Shown piece by piece: positions 30,400-39,729 of a stretch of 64,000 bases of DNA. The position numbers and the translations under genes were made by a program. The first letter of the stretch is position 1. Each line of letters begins with the position of its first letter. Below the pieces are notes generated by a model. The model did not search any database. It had not been told where the DNA came from and worked only from the letters and a program-made list of their open reading frames with translations. The DNA is from Mycolicibacter arupensis (GTDB taxonomy: Bacteria; Actinomycetota; Actinomycetes; Mycobacteriales; Mycobacteriaceae): positions 248,001 through 312,000 of the forward strand of contig NZ_MVHH01000001.1 of assembly GCF_002086515.1 (NCBI RefSeq), in the 5' to 3' direction.

Positions 30400-31268
30400 T
30401 GTCCTCCTCAGCTGACTCCGGTTGCTGCTCGTCCGAGGGCGGATGCTGCTCACCAGGGCCGTCGAGTCCGGCACCGGCGGCGCTGGTCGACACTGCCCCG
30501 GCCGGTGACCCGCCACTGCCCGCGGTCCCCGAGGGCGCGCAGATGGTCACTCTCAAGATCGCCCGGTACAACCCGGAGAACCCCGACGCCTACGCCGCCA
30601 CCGATGGCTGGCAGAGCTTCCGGGTTCCCGCACTGCCCACCGACCGGCTGCTCAACCTGCTGATCTACGTCAAGAGCTACCTGGATGGCAGCCTGACCTT
30701 CCGCCGGTCCTGCGCGCACGGCGTGTGCGGTTCGGACGGGGTTCGGGTCAACGGCAACAACAAGCTGGCCTGCAAGCTGCTGATGCGCGACATCCTGCCC
30801 AAGAAGCCGGGCAAGGAGCTGACGCTGACCATCGAGCCGCTGCGTGGGCTTCCGGTGGAAAAAGACCTCGTGGTCAACATGGAACCGTTCATGGATGCCT
30901 ACAAGGCGGTCAAGCCGTACCTGATCACCTCCGGTAACCACCCCACCCGCGAGCACATCCAGAGCCAGACCGACCGGCACCGCTACGACGACACCACCAA
31001 GTGCATCCTGTGCGCCATCTGCACCACGAGTTGCCCGGTGTACTGGAGCGAGGGCGCCTACTTCGGGCCGGCCGCGATCGTCAACGCTCACCGGTTCATC
31101 TTCGACAGCCGCGACGAGGCCGCCGCCGAGCGCCTGGACATCCTCAACGAGGTCGACGGGGTGTGGCGTTGCCGCACCACGTTCAACTGCACGGATGCCT
31201 GCCCGCGCGGCATCGAGATCACCAAGGCGATCCAGGAGGTCAAGCGGGCGCTGATGTTCGCCCGCTGA
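30399..31268 (+). CDS. sdhB: Succinate dehydrogenase iron-sulfur subunit with Cys-rich N-terminus
   Basis: Iron-sulfur subunit, 289 residues. 2Fe-2S ligands are C105, C110 and C125 with Asp113; 4Fe-4S/3Fe-4S ligands are C202, C205, C208, C212 and C258, C264, C268. The first 45 or so residues are an extension absent from the roughly 260-residue M. tuberculosis SdhB, and contain two CC pairs (9-10 and 16-17) in a Ser/Gly/Pro-rich tail. The ATG overlaps the sdhA stop, supporting the long start. A later Met49 would give conventional length. Only five bases separate its stop from the convergent car gene. Confidence 0.93.
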   Translation: MSSSADSGCCSSEGGCCSPGPSSPAPAALVDTAPAGDPPLPAVPEGAQMVTLKIARYNPENPDAYAATDGWQSFRVPALPTDRLLNLLIYVKSYLDGSLTFRRSCAHGVCGSDGVRVNGNNKLACKLLMRDILPKKPGKELTLTIEPLRGLPVEKDLVVNMEPFMDAYKAVKPYLITSGNHPTREHIQSQTDRHRYDDTTKCILCAICTTSCPVYWSEGAYFGPAAIVNAHRFIFDSRDEAAAERLDILNEVDGVWRCRTTFNCTDACPRGIEITKAIQEVKRALMFAR

Positions 31269-31273
31269 CCAGA

Positions 31274-34200
31274 TCAGCCGAGCAGCCCCAACAGGCGCAG
31301 ATCGCTGAGATATTTGCCGATGATCGGCGCCGAGATGTGCGGAATATCTTGGTCGGGGCCGATTTTCGCCGCCTGGACTGCTGCCCGGAACCGGGTGGCC
31401 GGCACCACAGATCCCGCGATGGGCGTGCGCGGGCGCCGATAGTTGCCCAGTAGCGGCAGCAGCGAGTGCTGGCGCAGCCGATCCGGCAGTGCCCGCAACG
31501 CAGTCTCGAAACGCTGCAGCCAGATCGCATAGTCGTCGATGCGCCGAATCGCCGGGTCGGCCGCGATCAGCCAGTCGGCGAACTCGTCGAGCCCGATGCC
31601 GTCGTCGTAGGGGTTGGCCACGTGGAAGGTCCGGTGGCCGGCGTCGCATTTCTCGCCCAGCGTCGACACCGCGTCGGCCACGAACCCCACCGGCAGGCCG
31701 TCGTAGTGCGCACGCTGCCGGTCACCGTCCGGGCCCCGTTCATAGAAGGAGCCGGGCACGATTCCGGTGAGTGCAAGGCTCAGGATCAGCCGGGTGAAGT
31801 TGTCCGGCAGGTTCAGCTGACCGGCGTAGGTGGTGTCGGCCAGGATCATGTCGCAACGGAACACCGTGATCGGCAGTCCGCACAGATCGTTGGCCTGCCG
31901 CAGCAGCACTTCACTGGCCCACTTGCTGTTGGCGTATCCGTTGGCGTGACCCTCGCCCAGCTGACGGCTCGGGCTGATGGCGCGGATGTCGGCATCCTCG
32001 GTGAACATCGCCGGCGGTATCTGGTCCCCGACCGCCACCGTCGACAGATAGACGTACGGCTTGAGCCGTCCGGTGATCGCGACCCGCAGGAGTTCGGCCG
32101 TGCCACGCACGTTGGGCACGAACAACTGTCGGTACGGGAGCATGTGGTTGACCAGCGCGGCCGGGTCGATGATCAGGTCGACGGTGTCGGCCAGGCGCTG
32201 CCAGGTCCTGGCGTCGACGCCGAGGCCCGGTTCACCCTTGTCGCCGGCGATCACTTCCAGATGCTCGGCGGCCAGCCGCTGATAGTGGGCCAGCAGGCCG
32301 GCGTCGCCGCTGTCGAAGACCTGGTCCAGCCGGGCACGGCCCTCAGCTGCGTCGCCGGCGCGCACCAGGCAGATCAGTGTGCCGCCGATCGGCGCCAACC
32401 TCTCCAGCCACTGCAGCACCAGATATCGGCCCAAAAAGCCGGTGGCGCCGGTCAAGAGCACGGTACGCACCTGCTCGGCCGGGCGCGGCAGGGTCGGCGC
32501 CGCCGCCAGGGTGTCGGCATCGAGGAACTTGTCCAACGCCAGATCGGCGGCGTGCAGTTCGGTGGCGTCGGGGCCGTGTACGCCGGCGTAACTGGCGTGC
32601 TGGGAGCCGGATTCGCGTTGCGCCTCGACGTAGCCGGCGATGGTGCGCAGATCGCTGGTCGGTCCGACGATGACACCGACCGGCACTTCGACCTTCACGA
32701 TCTCGTGCAGCAGGTTGGACAACGTCAGCGCCGACAGTGAATCGCCGCCCAGGTCGGCGAAACGCGCCTCTGCGGACAACTCGGCGGCGCTTACCCCGAG
32801 CAACGCCGCGGCAGCCCGGATGACGGTCTCCTGCACCGACCGGTCGGAGGCCCCCTCGCGCAGCGCCTGCAGTTCGCGCGCCTGCCGCGCGGACACGTCG
32901 TCGTAGAGCCGTTCGAGCCGCTCGCCGTAGTGCTCTTTGAGCTTGGGCCGCGCCGGCTTACCCACCGCCGTCAGCAACCCGTTCTGCGCCGTGAACGGTT
33001 CTGTCTCGATGAGGAAGTCGCGTGGGACCTCATAGGACTGCAGCCCGGCGCGTTTCACAGTGTCCTGCAACGACTGCCGGATCAGCGATTCCAGCGTCCG
33101 CTCGTCGTGGGCGGCCAACGCTTCCTCGGCGGGAACCACGACCGCCACCAGATAGGAGCGGGCACTGTTGCCGTAGACGTAGATCTGGTGGATCAGCGGG
33201 CTGTCGGCGAACACCCCCTCCACCTTGGAGACGGTGACGAATTCGCCCTGCGACAGCTTGAGCACGTCGTTGCGTCGGTCGACGAAGGTGAACTCGCCGG
33301 GCGCCACTTCGGCCAGGATGTCGCCGGTCAGGTAGTAGCCGTCAGGGTCGAAGGCCTCGGCGGTCTTGTCCGGCCGCTTGTAGTACCCGGAGAACTGGCT
33401 GCTGGACTTGACCGCGAATTCGCCCCGAGGGTGCGGCCGGTCGGTGCGAAAGTAGCCCAGTTCTGGCACGTCGACGAGTTTGTAGTCGGTCACCGGCGGG
33501 CACTGCACCCGGCCGTCGACCATCAGCAAGACCGACTCGGTCGACCCGTAGGTCTCGGTCAGATGGATGGCGGTGAAGGCTTCCACCCAGGCCTTCAGTT
33601 CCGCCGAGATCGGTGCCGAGCCCGTCGACGCCACCACGTAGCGGGCACCGAGCAGGTCGCGGCGCTGCTGGGCCATCACCTGCTCTTGGACCGCCGCGCG
33701 CTCAGCTTCGTCGGTCACGCGCTGTGACACGGCGCGGCCGAACTCCTCGGACAGCATGTCCCAGACCCGGGGCACGAAGTTCAGTTGAGTGGGCCGCACC
33801 AGAGCCAGGTCGTCGAGAAAGGTGGAGAAATCGCGGGAGCTGACGAAATACGCTGTGCCGCCTGCGCCCAGCGTGCCGTAGAGCATCGAACGTCCCACCA
33901 CGTGGCTCATCGGACGGAAGTTGAGCGTGATGCTCGGCAGGTCGTGGCGCAGTCCGGCCGGTGCGATGCCCCGCCAGGCCAGGGTCACCAACTGTTCGGA
34001 ACACATGACGCCCTTGGGAGCCCCGGTACTCCCGGAGGTGTAGAGCACCGCGACCATCGGGTTGTCGGCCGGCGCATCGACTCTCGGTGTGGGCCGGTCT
34101 TTTCCGCGGTCCATCACCTGCGCCAAAGTCTCCACCACGGCCGCGCTGCCCGCCTGGGTCAAGCGTTGGCGCGCCGCGGCGATCGCGTCCCGGTGATCGT

Positions 34201-34786
34201 CGATCTGCGCGAGGTAGTCGAAGACGACGAGCCGCCGCAGTGCCGATGCGGTGGCGGCCACCTCCACCGCCTTGGGCAGGTCTTCTACGCTGACCGCCAG
34301 CACGGTCGGTTCGGTCTCGGCGATGATGTGCTGCAGTCCGGCGGCGGCCGTCGTGTACTGAACCGGCACCGCCACCGCGCCCAGCTGGACCAGTGCCAGG
34401 TCAACGATGGTGTAGTCCACGCTGGTAAAGCCGAGTACGGCGACCAGGTCCCCCGGCTGCACCGGGTCACCGGCCAGGCCTCCGGCCACCGCGTCCACAC
34501 GCTTGGCCATCTCGCGGTAACTGATGGTCGTCATGCCGGGTTGAGCCTGCGCCGACGTGCGACCGGTCGAGGGGTCGGTGACCAGCCGGTAGTCGCGCTG
34601 CCCCAGCGCTGGGCGCTCGGCGTAGCCCTCGCAGACGGTGCGCACCAGCTCCGGCAACCTCAGTCCGGGACGGTCTATCTGGGCTCTGACCACGTCGCTG
34701 GGCCGGGCCGCGGCGAATTGCGGATCGGTGGCGTACAACTCGCTGATACGACGTGCCATCCACTCCGGTTGAGCAGCAGTCGCCAT
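31274..34786 (-). CDS. car: Carboxylic acid reductase
   Basis: Multidomain enzyme of 1170 residues reducing carboxylic or fatty acids to aldehydes with ATP and NADPH. Domain order: adenylation domain with YTSGSTG (249-255) and the later GYYKRPDKT and TGDI motifs; peptidyl-carrier domain with DLGGDSLSAL (phosphopantetheine on Ser683); reductase domain with the Rossmann TGATGFLG near residue 780. It needs a phosphopantetheinyl transferase, and none is encoded nearby. Related to FadD9-type proteins. Divergent from the steroid-reductase-like gene. Confidence 0.94.
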   Translation of the reverse strand: MATAAQPEWMARRISELYATDPQFAAARPSDVVRAQIDRPGLRLPELVRTVCEGYAERPALGQRDYRLVTDPSTGRTSAQAQPGMTTISYREMAKRVDAVAGGLAGDPVQPGDLVAVLGFTSVDYTIVDLALVQLGAVAVPVQYTTAAAGLQHIIAETEPTVLAVSVEDLPKAVEVAATASALRRLVVFDYLAQIDDHRDAIAAARQRLTQAGSAAVVETLAQVMDRGKDRPTPRVDAPADNPMVAVLYTSGSTGAPKGVMCSEQLVTLAWRGIAPAGLRHDLPSITLNFRPMSHVVGRSMLYGTLGAGGTAYFVSSRDFSTFLDDLALVRPTQLNFVPRVWDMLSEEFGRAVSQRVTDEAERAAVQEQVMAQQRRDLLGARYVVASTGSAPISAELKAWVEAFTAIHLTETYGSTESVLLMVDGRVQCPPVTDYKLVDVPELGYFRTDRPHPRGEFAVKSSSQFSGYYKRPDKTAEAFDPDGYYLTGDILAEVAPGEFTFVDRRNDVLKLSQGEFVTVSKVEGVFADSPLIHQIYVYGNSARSYLVAVVVPAEEALAAHDERTLESLIRQSLQDTVKRAGLQSYEVPRDFLIETEPFTAQNGLLTAVGKPARPKLKEHYGERLERLYDDVSARQARELQALREGASDRSVQETVIRAAAALLGVSAAELSAEARFADLGGDSLSALTLSNLLHEIVKVEVPVGVIVGPTSDLRTIAGYVEAQRESGSQHASYAGVHGPDATELHAADLALDKFLDADTLAAAPTLPRPAEQVRTVLLTGATGFLGRYLVLQWLERLAPIGGTLICLVRAGDAAEGRARLDQVFDSGDAGLLAHYQRLAAEHLEVIAGDKGEPGLGVDARTWQRLADTVDLIIDPAALVNHMLPYRQLFVPNVRGTAELLRVAITGRLKPYVYLSTVAVGDQIPPAMFTEDADIRAISPSRQLGEGHANGYANSKWASEVLLRQANDLCGLPITVFRCDMILADTTYAGQLNLPDNFTRLILSLALTGIVPGSFYERGPDGDRQRAHYDGLPVGFVADAVSTLGEKCDAGHRTFHVANPYDDGIGLDEFADWLIAADPAIRRIDDYAIWLQRFETALRALPDRLRQHSLLPLLGNYRRPRTPIAGSVVPATRFRAAVQAAKIGPDQDIPHISAPIIGKYLSDLRLLGLLG

Positions 34787-34974
34787 ACGTCGTCACCCCT
34801 GAATCTGTCGGAAAAACCAAGCGGCCGTTGCCACCTCGACGAAGGGGGCAGACTACCGTCAACCCCGCCCGCCGGCAGGGCATCTCACACCGGACCGAGA
34901 TTCGGTGCACGCGCCCGCCTCTTCGGGTTCCCCGCCCACCGCAGCGCCACACCGGCCGTGATAGACCACTAGGC

Positions 34975-35766
34975 ATGCACTGGTACACCGGAAACACCGT
35001 CTATGACTCCGTCCTGACCGCTGCGTTTGCCTTCGCGGCCTTCGTGATCATCGGTGGTTTCTTCGGGCAGAGTTCCTACGGCCGGTTCTCCACGACCAAG
35101 CTCGGGCTGAACCTCAACCCGAAGTTCGGGTGGTGGTTGATGGAAATCCCGGCCACCGTGGTGTTTCTGGCCGCCTATCTGAGCGGGCCGGCCCGCTTCG
35201 AGCCCACCTCACTGGTGTTGGCCGGGATCTGGGCGCTGCACTACGCCAACCGCGGGTGGTTCTTCCCGCTGGCGATCCGGCAGGTACCGGGTAAGCGCAG
35301 TACCTTCAACATCTCGGTGGTGGTGATGGGCATGCTCGTCACGTCCATGCACGGGTTCCTCAACGGCGCACTGTTCAGCCACAACTACTTCGGTCGATAC
35401 GGATCCGAGTGGCTGACCGACCCGCGATTCCTGGTGGGCCTGGTGATCTACCTGTGCGGCTTCGCACTGCTGGTCAACTCCGAGTCGATCGTGCGCAACC
35501 TGCGTGAGAAGAACAACCCCGGTGGCGCCGAATACCGGATCCCGTTCGGCGGCGGATTCCGGTTCGTCACCAGCCCGGCCTACCTGGGCGAGATGATCGC
35601 CTGGACCGGATTCGCGATCCTGACCTGGGCGCTGCCCGGCGTCGCCATCCTGCTGATCACCGCCGGCAACCTGATCCCCCGCGCCCTGGGCACCCACAAG
35701 TGGTACCAGGAGAAGTTCGTCGACTACCCGACCGACCGCAAGGCACTGGTCCCCTTTCTGATCTGA
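34975..35766 (+). CDS. Steroid 5-alpha-reductase-family membrane protein
   Basis: Integral membrane protein of 263 residues with about six to seven helices, resembling the 3-oxo-5-alpha-steroid 4-dehydrogenase (SRD5A) family. Conserved C-terminal elements include the GGAEYRIPFGGGF, VTSPAYLGEMIAWTGFA and LGTHKWYQEKF segments, which are NADPH/steroid-binding regions in the family. A reductive step on sterols or enoyl lipids is the family expectation; the substrate is undetermined. The ATG at 34975 matches where the family N-terminus begins. A strong double hairpin follows. Confidence 0.85.
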   Translation: MHWYTGNTVYDSVLTAAFAFAAFVIIGGFFGQSSYGRFSTTKLGLNLNPKFGWWLMEIPATVVFLAAYLSGPARFEPTSLVLAGIWALHYANRGWFFPLAIRQVPGKRSTFNISVVVMGMLVTSMHGFLNGALFSHNYFGRYGSEWLTDPRFLVGLVIYLCGFALLVNSESIVRNLREKNNPGGAEYRIPFGGGFRFVTSPAYLGEMIAWTGFAILTWALPGVAILLITAGNLIPRALGTHKWYQEKFVDYPTDRKALVPFLI

Positions 35767-35782
35767 GGCCCGTCCTGACGTT

Positions 35783-35845
35783 CGCCGAGCGTGAAGCCAC
35801 CTTCACGTTCGCCCGCCGAGCGTGAAGGTGGCTTCACGCTCGGCG
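35783..35845. repeat. Nested palindromic hairpin element
   Basis: Perfect 25-bp inverted arms (35783-35807 and 35821-35845) flank a 13-base spacer. Each arm is itself a smaller hairpin (CGTGAAG...CTTCACG with a four-base loop), so two alternative folds are possible. It lies 17 bp after the reductase-like gene and just before the putative ECF41 promoter, so it may terminate the upstream transcript and insulate that promoter. Confidence 0.75.
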
Positions 35846-35854
35846 GAGGGGTGC

Positions 35855-35881
35855 TGTCACACTTCGGCGGGCCGGCTCGTC
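35855..35881 (+). promoter_or_regulatory. Putative ECF41 (SigJ-type) promoter
   Basis: TGTCACA (35855-35861), exactly 16 bases, then CGTC (35878-35881). This equals the TGTCACA-N16-CGTC consensus reported for ECF41 sigma factors. The predicted transcription start, 6-9 bases further on, coincides with the ATG at 35890, implying a leaderless or nearly leaderless mRNA. The cognate sigma gene is the next gene on the opposite strand. Confidence 0.75.
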
Positions 35882-35889
35882 TGACGGGT

Positions 35890-36465
35890 ATGACTACCAA
35901 ACCTCGAATCGAACCGCTGTCCCCCCGCAAGGCCAACCCGCTGGTGCGCGCGATGTACCGCTGCACCAAACGGCGCTTCGGAGAGGTACCGGAGCCCTTC
36001 AGCGTGATCGCACACCACCCTCGGCTGCTGCTGGCCAACGCCGTCCACGAGGGCATGCTGCAGTCCGCGTCGCGCACACTGCCCGCCACGGTGCGCGAAC
36101 TGGCTGTGTTCTGGACCGCCCGTACCGTCGGCTGCTCGTGGTGTGTCGACTTCGGAACCATGCTGACCCGGCTGGAAGGGCTGGACATCGATCGGCTCAG
36201 GGACATCGACGACTACGCGAGCTCTCCGCTGTACAGCGGGGACGAGCGGGCCGCGATCGCCTACGCCGATGCGATCACCACCGACCCGCACACCGTCACC
36301 GACGACCAGGTTGCCGATCTGCGGCGCCGCTTCGGTGACGCCGGCGTCCTAGAGCTGACCTACCAGATCGGGATCGAGAACATGCGGGCCCGCATGTACT
36401 GCGCGCTGGGTATCACCGAGCAGGGCTTCAGCTCCGGGGATGCCTGCCGGGTGCCGTGGGCCTGA
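35890..36465 (+). CDS. AhpD-like carboxymuconolactone decarboxylase-family protein
   Basis: 191-residue helical protein of the AhpD/CMD superfamily with the redox pair C82-x2-C85 in GCSWCVDFG, as in alkylhydroperoxidase D. Probably a peroxidase- or disulfide-type redox protein in the cytosol. Genes of this family are the classical genomic partners of ECF41 sigma factors, and such a sigma gene lies convergent, five bases beyond the stop. A matching ECF41 promoter precedes it. The start at 35890 is supported by that promoter. Confidence 0.88.
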   Translation: MTTKPRIEPLSPRKANPLVRAMYRCTKRRFGEVPEPFSVIAHHPRLLLANAVHEGMLQSASRTLPATVRELAVFWTARTVGCSWCVDFGTMLTRLEGLDIDRLRDIDDYASSPLYSGDERAAIAYADAITTDPHTVTDDQVADLRRRFGDAGVLELTYQIGIENMRARMYCALGITEQGFSSGDACRVPWA

Positions 36466-36470
36466 AGCGG

Positions 36471-37370
36471 TCACCGATGACGCAGTGGTGAGGCGCTGAA
36501 CTTGTCGGGGTTGGCGATATCCCAGATCGCCACCACTCGTCCGTCTCGCACCGTCATCGCGGTGACGCGGGGCATCAGTTCGGCAAAGCCGTCGGTCTCG
36601 GGCGCACCCGGCGTATAGGCACCGAGTTCGCCGTTGACCAGGGCTAGCTGGTTGGCGCTGAGCAGCGTCGGGCCGTAACGGCGCGCCAGGCCAAGCAGGA
36701 ATCGGGCCACGTTCTCGGGGCCGCGGATGACCCGCGCCGCAGTCGGGGCGCGGCGATTGGCATCGCCGGTGAACGTCACCTCGGGGTGCAGCACTGCCAC
36801 CACGGCGGCCAGGTCCCCGGTGGCCATCGCGGCCATCAGCGCGCCGACCGCCTCGTCATGGCGCGGGTCGGGGGCCAGCGGCGGATCGGCTTGGACGGCC
36901 TTGCGGGCCCGCGATGCCAGTTGACGGGCCGCGGCTTCACTGGTGCCCAGTACGGCGGCCACCTCGCCGAACGGCATCGCGAAGCCGTCGTGCAGCACAA
37001 AGGCCACCCGCTGGTCGGGGGTCAGCCGCTCCAGCACCACCATCGCCGCGAACCGCGCCTCTTCACCGGCCACCACGGCCGACAGCGGATCGGAGTCTCC
37101 GACACCGGTGACCACGGGCTCGGGCAGCCACTGTCCGAAGTAGGACTCGCGGCGTCGTGGCGCAGAGCGCAGCCGGTCGAGACCCAGGCGGCTCACCACC
37201 GTGGTTAACCAGGCCCGCGGGTCGACGATCGTGTCTGGCTCGACGGCCTCAAAACGTAGCCAGGCATCCTGCACGATGTCCTCGGCGTCGGCGAATACGC
37301 CGGTGAGCCGGTAGGCCACCGCCAGCAGGTGCGGCCGCAGCGCCTCGAAGTCCTGCACCGACGCCGTCAT
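36471..37370 (-). CDS. sigJ: ECF41-type sigma factor with C-terminal SnoaL-like domain (SigJ-like)
   Basis: RNA polymerase sigma factor, 299 residues. Region 2 is at about 8-75 (AEDIVQDAWLRF), region 4 at about 105-160, with the ECF41 linker motif WLPEP at 81-85. The fused SnoaL_2/NTF2-like regulatory domain starts at about 172. The C-terminal NPDKL-type motif is present as NPDKF (287-291), but the DGGGK motif is replaced by DANRR (203-207). ECF41 factors have no separate anti-sigma; the fused domain tunes activity. Position resembles Rv3328c (sigJ). GTG two codons upstream of the ATG is an alternative start. Confidence 0.9.
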   Translation of the reverse strand: MTASVQDFEALRPHLLAVAYRLTGVFADAEDIVQDAWLRFEAVEPDTIVDPRAWLTTVVSRLGLDRLRSAPRRRESYFGQWLPEPVVTGVGDSDPLSAVVAGEEARFAAMVVLERLTPDQRVAFVLHDGFAMPFGEVAAVLGTSEAAARQLASRARKAVQADPPLAPDPRHDEAVGALMAAMATGDLAAVVAVLHPEVTFTGDANRRAPTAARVIRGPENVARFLLGLARRYGPTLLSANQLALVNGELGAYTPGAPETDGFAELMPRVTAMTVRDGRVVAIWDIANPDKFSASPLRHR

Positions 37371-37422
37371 CGCCACCAGCCTAGGCCTGCGCGCAAGGCG
37401 CTCGGTCCGACACAATGCAACA

Positions 37423-38415
37423 GTGCCCAAGCCGCCGATCGACCCCGTCCGCTGGCAGCCCCCGGGATCGCGGCCGCTGCCCCCGCCCGATCCCACGCCG
37501 GCACTGACGATCGTCGAGATTCCCGGCACCGCAGCCGAAGATGTCGTCGTGGCGGCCGACGGCACCATCTGGACGGGGGTCGAGGACGGCCGGATCATCT
37601 CCGTCGATCCGGCAGGCGGTGCGCCACGGGTGATCACCGACACCGGTGGGCGTCCGCTGGGCTTGGCCTTCACCCGCGACCACCGACTGCTCATCTGCGA
37701 CAGCCATCGCGGTCTGCTGCGGTATGACCCCGGCACCGGCCAGATGGAGACCCTGGTGAGCGAGGTGGCCGGCAAACCGCTGACCTTCTGCTCCAACGCG
37801 GTCGAATCCAGCGACGGGACAATCTATTTCACCGAGTCCACCAATCGTTTCCACTACGAGCACTACAAGGGTTCGGTGATCGAGGCGCGCGGCAGTGGAT
37901 CCTTGCTGCGCCGCGATCCCGACGGCTCGGTGAGCGTGTTGGCCGCGGGCCTGCACTTCGCCAACGGCGTGACACTGACCGCCGACGAGTCGGCGGTGGT
38001 GTTCGCCGAGAGCACCGGGCGGCGACTGTCCACCTACTGGCTCAGCGGGCCGCGCCGCGGTTCGATCACCCCACTGGTCGAGGAGTTGCCCGGCCATCCC
38101 GACAACATCTCCACCGGGCGCGACGGCCGGATCTGGGTGGCGATGGTCTCCGATCGCAATGCCCTGTCGGACTGGCTGAGTCCGCGCGCGCCGGTGCTGC
38201 GCCGGCTGCTGTGGCGGCTGACGCCGTATCGCTGGCTGCCCGACCCCGCCCCGGTGGTGTGGGTGGTCGCCTTCGATCCCGAGGACGGGCGGGTGCTCAC
38301 CCAGTTCCGTGCCGAACACCGTGACTTCGGTCTGGTGACCGGTGTGGTGGAGGCCGACGGCCGGTTGTGGATGGGCCGGATCGCCGGGCCTGGGCTGGCG
38401 TATTTCCGGCTCTAG
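37423..38415 (+). CDS. SMP-30/strictosidine-synthase-like beta-propeller protein
   Basis: 330-residue six-bladed propeller protein, GTG start. Repeated blade motifs are visible (DGTIWTGVEDGRI, DHRLLICDSHRGLLRYD, DGTIYFTESTNRFHYEHYKG, DGRIWVAMVSDRN). The YFTE...HYKG block is typical of the strictosidine-synthase-like branch that includes lactonase/hydrolase-type enzymes. No signal peptide. The reaction is unknown; a metal-dependent lactonase or hydrolase is the family expectation. Divergent from sigJ with 52 bp between starts. Confidence 0.8.
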   Translation: MPKPPIDPVRWQPPGSRPLPPPDPTPALTIVEIPGTAAEDVVVAADGTIWTGVEDGRIISVDPAGGAPRVITDTGGRPLGLAFTRDHRLLICDSHRGLLRYDPGTGQMETLVSEVAGKPLTFCSNAVESSDGTIYFTESTNRFHYEHYKGSVIEARGSGSLLRRDPDGSVSVLAAGLHFANGVTLTADESAVVFAESTGRRLSTYWLSGPRRGSITPLVEELPGHPDNISTGRDGRIWVAMVSDRNALSDWLSPRAPVLRRLLWRLTPYRWLPDPAPVVWVVAFDPEDGRVLTQFRAEHRDFGLVTGVVEADGRLWMGRIAGPGLAYFRL

Positions 38416-38496
38416 CCCCGGGCAGTAACTTCCGTCCCACCAGCCACAGCGTGGCTCCCCTATTTCACCGTGCCCGTGACTTACCCTGCACACACG

Positions 38497-39729
38497 ATGA
38501 CTTCTCTGCGTTCACTGTCTGCCCTGGTGGCGGCCGGTTTTCTGGTCGCCGCTCCGCTGGCCGCCCCTGCCGCCTGGGCGGACCCCACGCCGGGCCGGGG
38601 CGCAGGCACGGTCGGCTGCCCCTATCAGGTCAGCACCCCGCCCGCCGTCGACACCTCCGAGGTGCCCCAGGCCGGCGATCCCCCGCTGCCGCTGCCGGTC
38701 CCGGCCACCCCGGTCGGCGGCGAGGCCCTGGCCGGCTGCGGGATCGTGACCGCGCCCGACACCCCTCCCGTGCCGACGGAAGTCTCGGCCGAATCATGGC
38801 TGGTGGCCGATATGGACACCGGCGCGGTGATCGCCGCCCGCGATCCGCACGGCCGGCACCGACCGGCCAGCGTGATCAAGGTGCTGACCGCGATGGCATC
38901 GCTCAACGAACTGGACCCCCAGGCGGTCGTCGTCGGTACGCAGGACGACGCCAACGCCGAGGGAACCCGGGTCGGTGTGGGCCCCGGCGGACATTTCACC
39001 GTCAACCAGTTGCTGCACGGCCTGCTGATGGGATCGGGCAACGACGCCGCCCACGCGCTGGCCATGCAACTCGGCGGCTGGGATGTCGCGCTGCACAAGA
39101 TCAACACCCTGGCCGCTCGACTCGGCGGCCGCGACACCCGCGCCGCCACTCCCTCCGGGCTCGACGGCCCAGGCATGAGCACCTCGGCCTACGACATCGG
39201 GCTGTTCTACCGCTACGCCTGGAACAACCCGGCATTCGCCAACATCGTCGCGACCCGCACCTTCGACTTCCCCGGCTACGGCGACACACCCGGATACGAG
39301 CTCGAGAACGACAACCAACTGCTCTACAACTACCCGGGCGCACTCGGCGGTAAGACCGGCTACACCGACGATGCCGGGCAGACGTTCGTCGGCGCGGCAA
39401 CCCGCGACGGGCGCCGCCTGGTCGCGGTGCTCCTGCGCGGCACTCGCCAACCCATCCCCCCGTGGCAGCAGGCCGCCCAGCTGCTCGACTATGGATTCTC
39501 CGTCCCGCCTGGCACCCGGGTGGGCACGCTCATCGAACCGGACCCCTCGCTGGTGGCACCCCGCGCCCTGGCCGATGCCCCCAGCCCGCAGGCCATGATG
39601 CTGACGCCGTCGGACGACACCGTGCCGGTCCGGGTCGGGGTGGCTATCTTCGGGACGATCGTGGTGTTCGGGCTCATCATGGGAGCCCGGGCGGTGAACC
39701 GCCGCCCCGGACGGAGTTCGGCCTGGTGA
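38497..39729 (+). CDS. dacB: D-alanyl-D-alanine carboxypeptidase (PBP5-type)
   Basis: Exported penicillin-binding protein that trims the terminal D-Ala of peptidoglycan stem peptides. Of 410 residues, the first 28 form a signal peptide ending AAWA. Catalytic motifs are SVIK (Ser125-Lys128), SGN (180-182) and KTG (286-288). A C-terminal hydrophobic segment ([16 protein letters not shown]) followed by Arg residues anchors it in the membrane. Rv3330 (dacB1) homologue. I use the ATG at 38497 since the extra nine upstream residues add nothing to the signal peptide. Confidence 0.93.
   Translation: MTSLRSLSALVAAGFLVAAPLAAPAAWADPTPGRGAGTVGCPYQVSTPPAVDTSEVPQAGDPPLPLPVPATPVGGEALAGCGIVTAPDTPPVPTEVSAESWLVADMDTGAVIAARDPHGRHRPASVIKVLTAMASLNELDPQAVVVGTQDDANAEGTRVGVGPGGHFTVNQLLHGLLMGSGNDAAHALAMQLGGWDVALHKINTLAARLGGRDTRAATPSGLDGPGMSTSAYDIGLFYRYAWNNPAFANIVATRTFDFPGYGDTPGYELENDNQLLYNYPGALGGKTGYTDDAGQTFVGAATRDGRRLVAVLLRGTRQPIPPWQQAAQLLDYGFSVPPGTRVGTLIEPDPSLVAPRALADAPSPQAMMLTPSDDTVPVRVGVAIFGTIVVFGLIMGARAVNRRPGRSSAW

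Noticed and set aside
28555-30516. 653-residue open frame on the minus strand across sdhA
   Set aside because: Antisense to sdhA, which has intact FAD-binding and active-site motifs; no domain is seen in the opposite frame.
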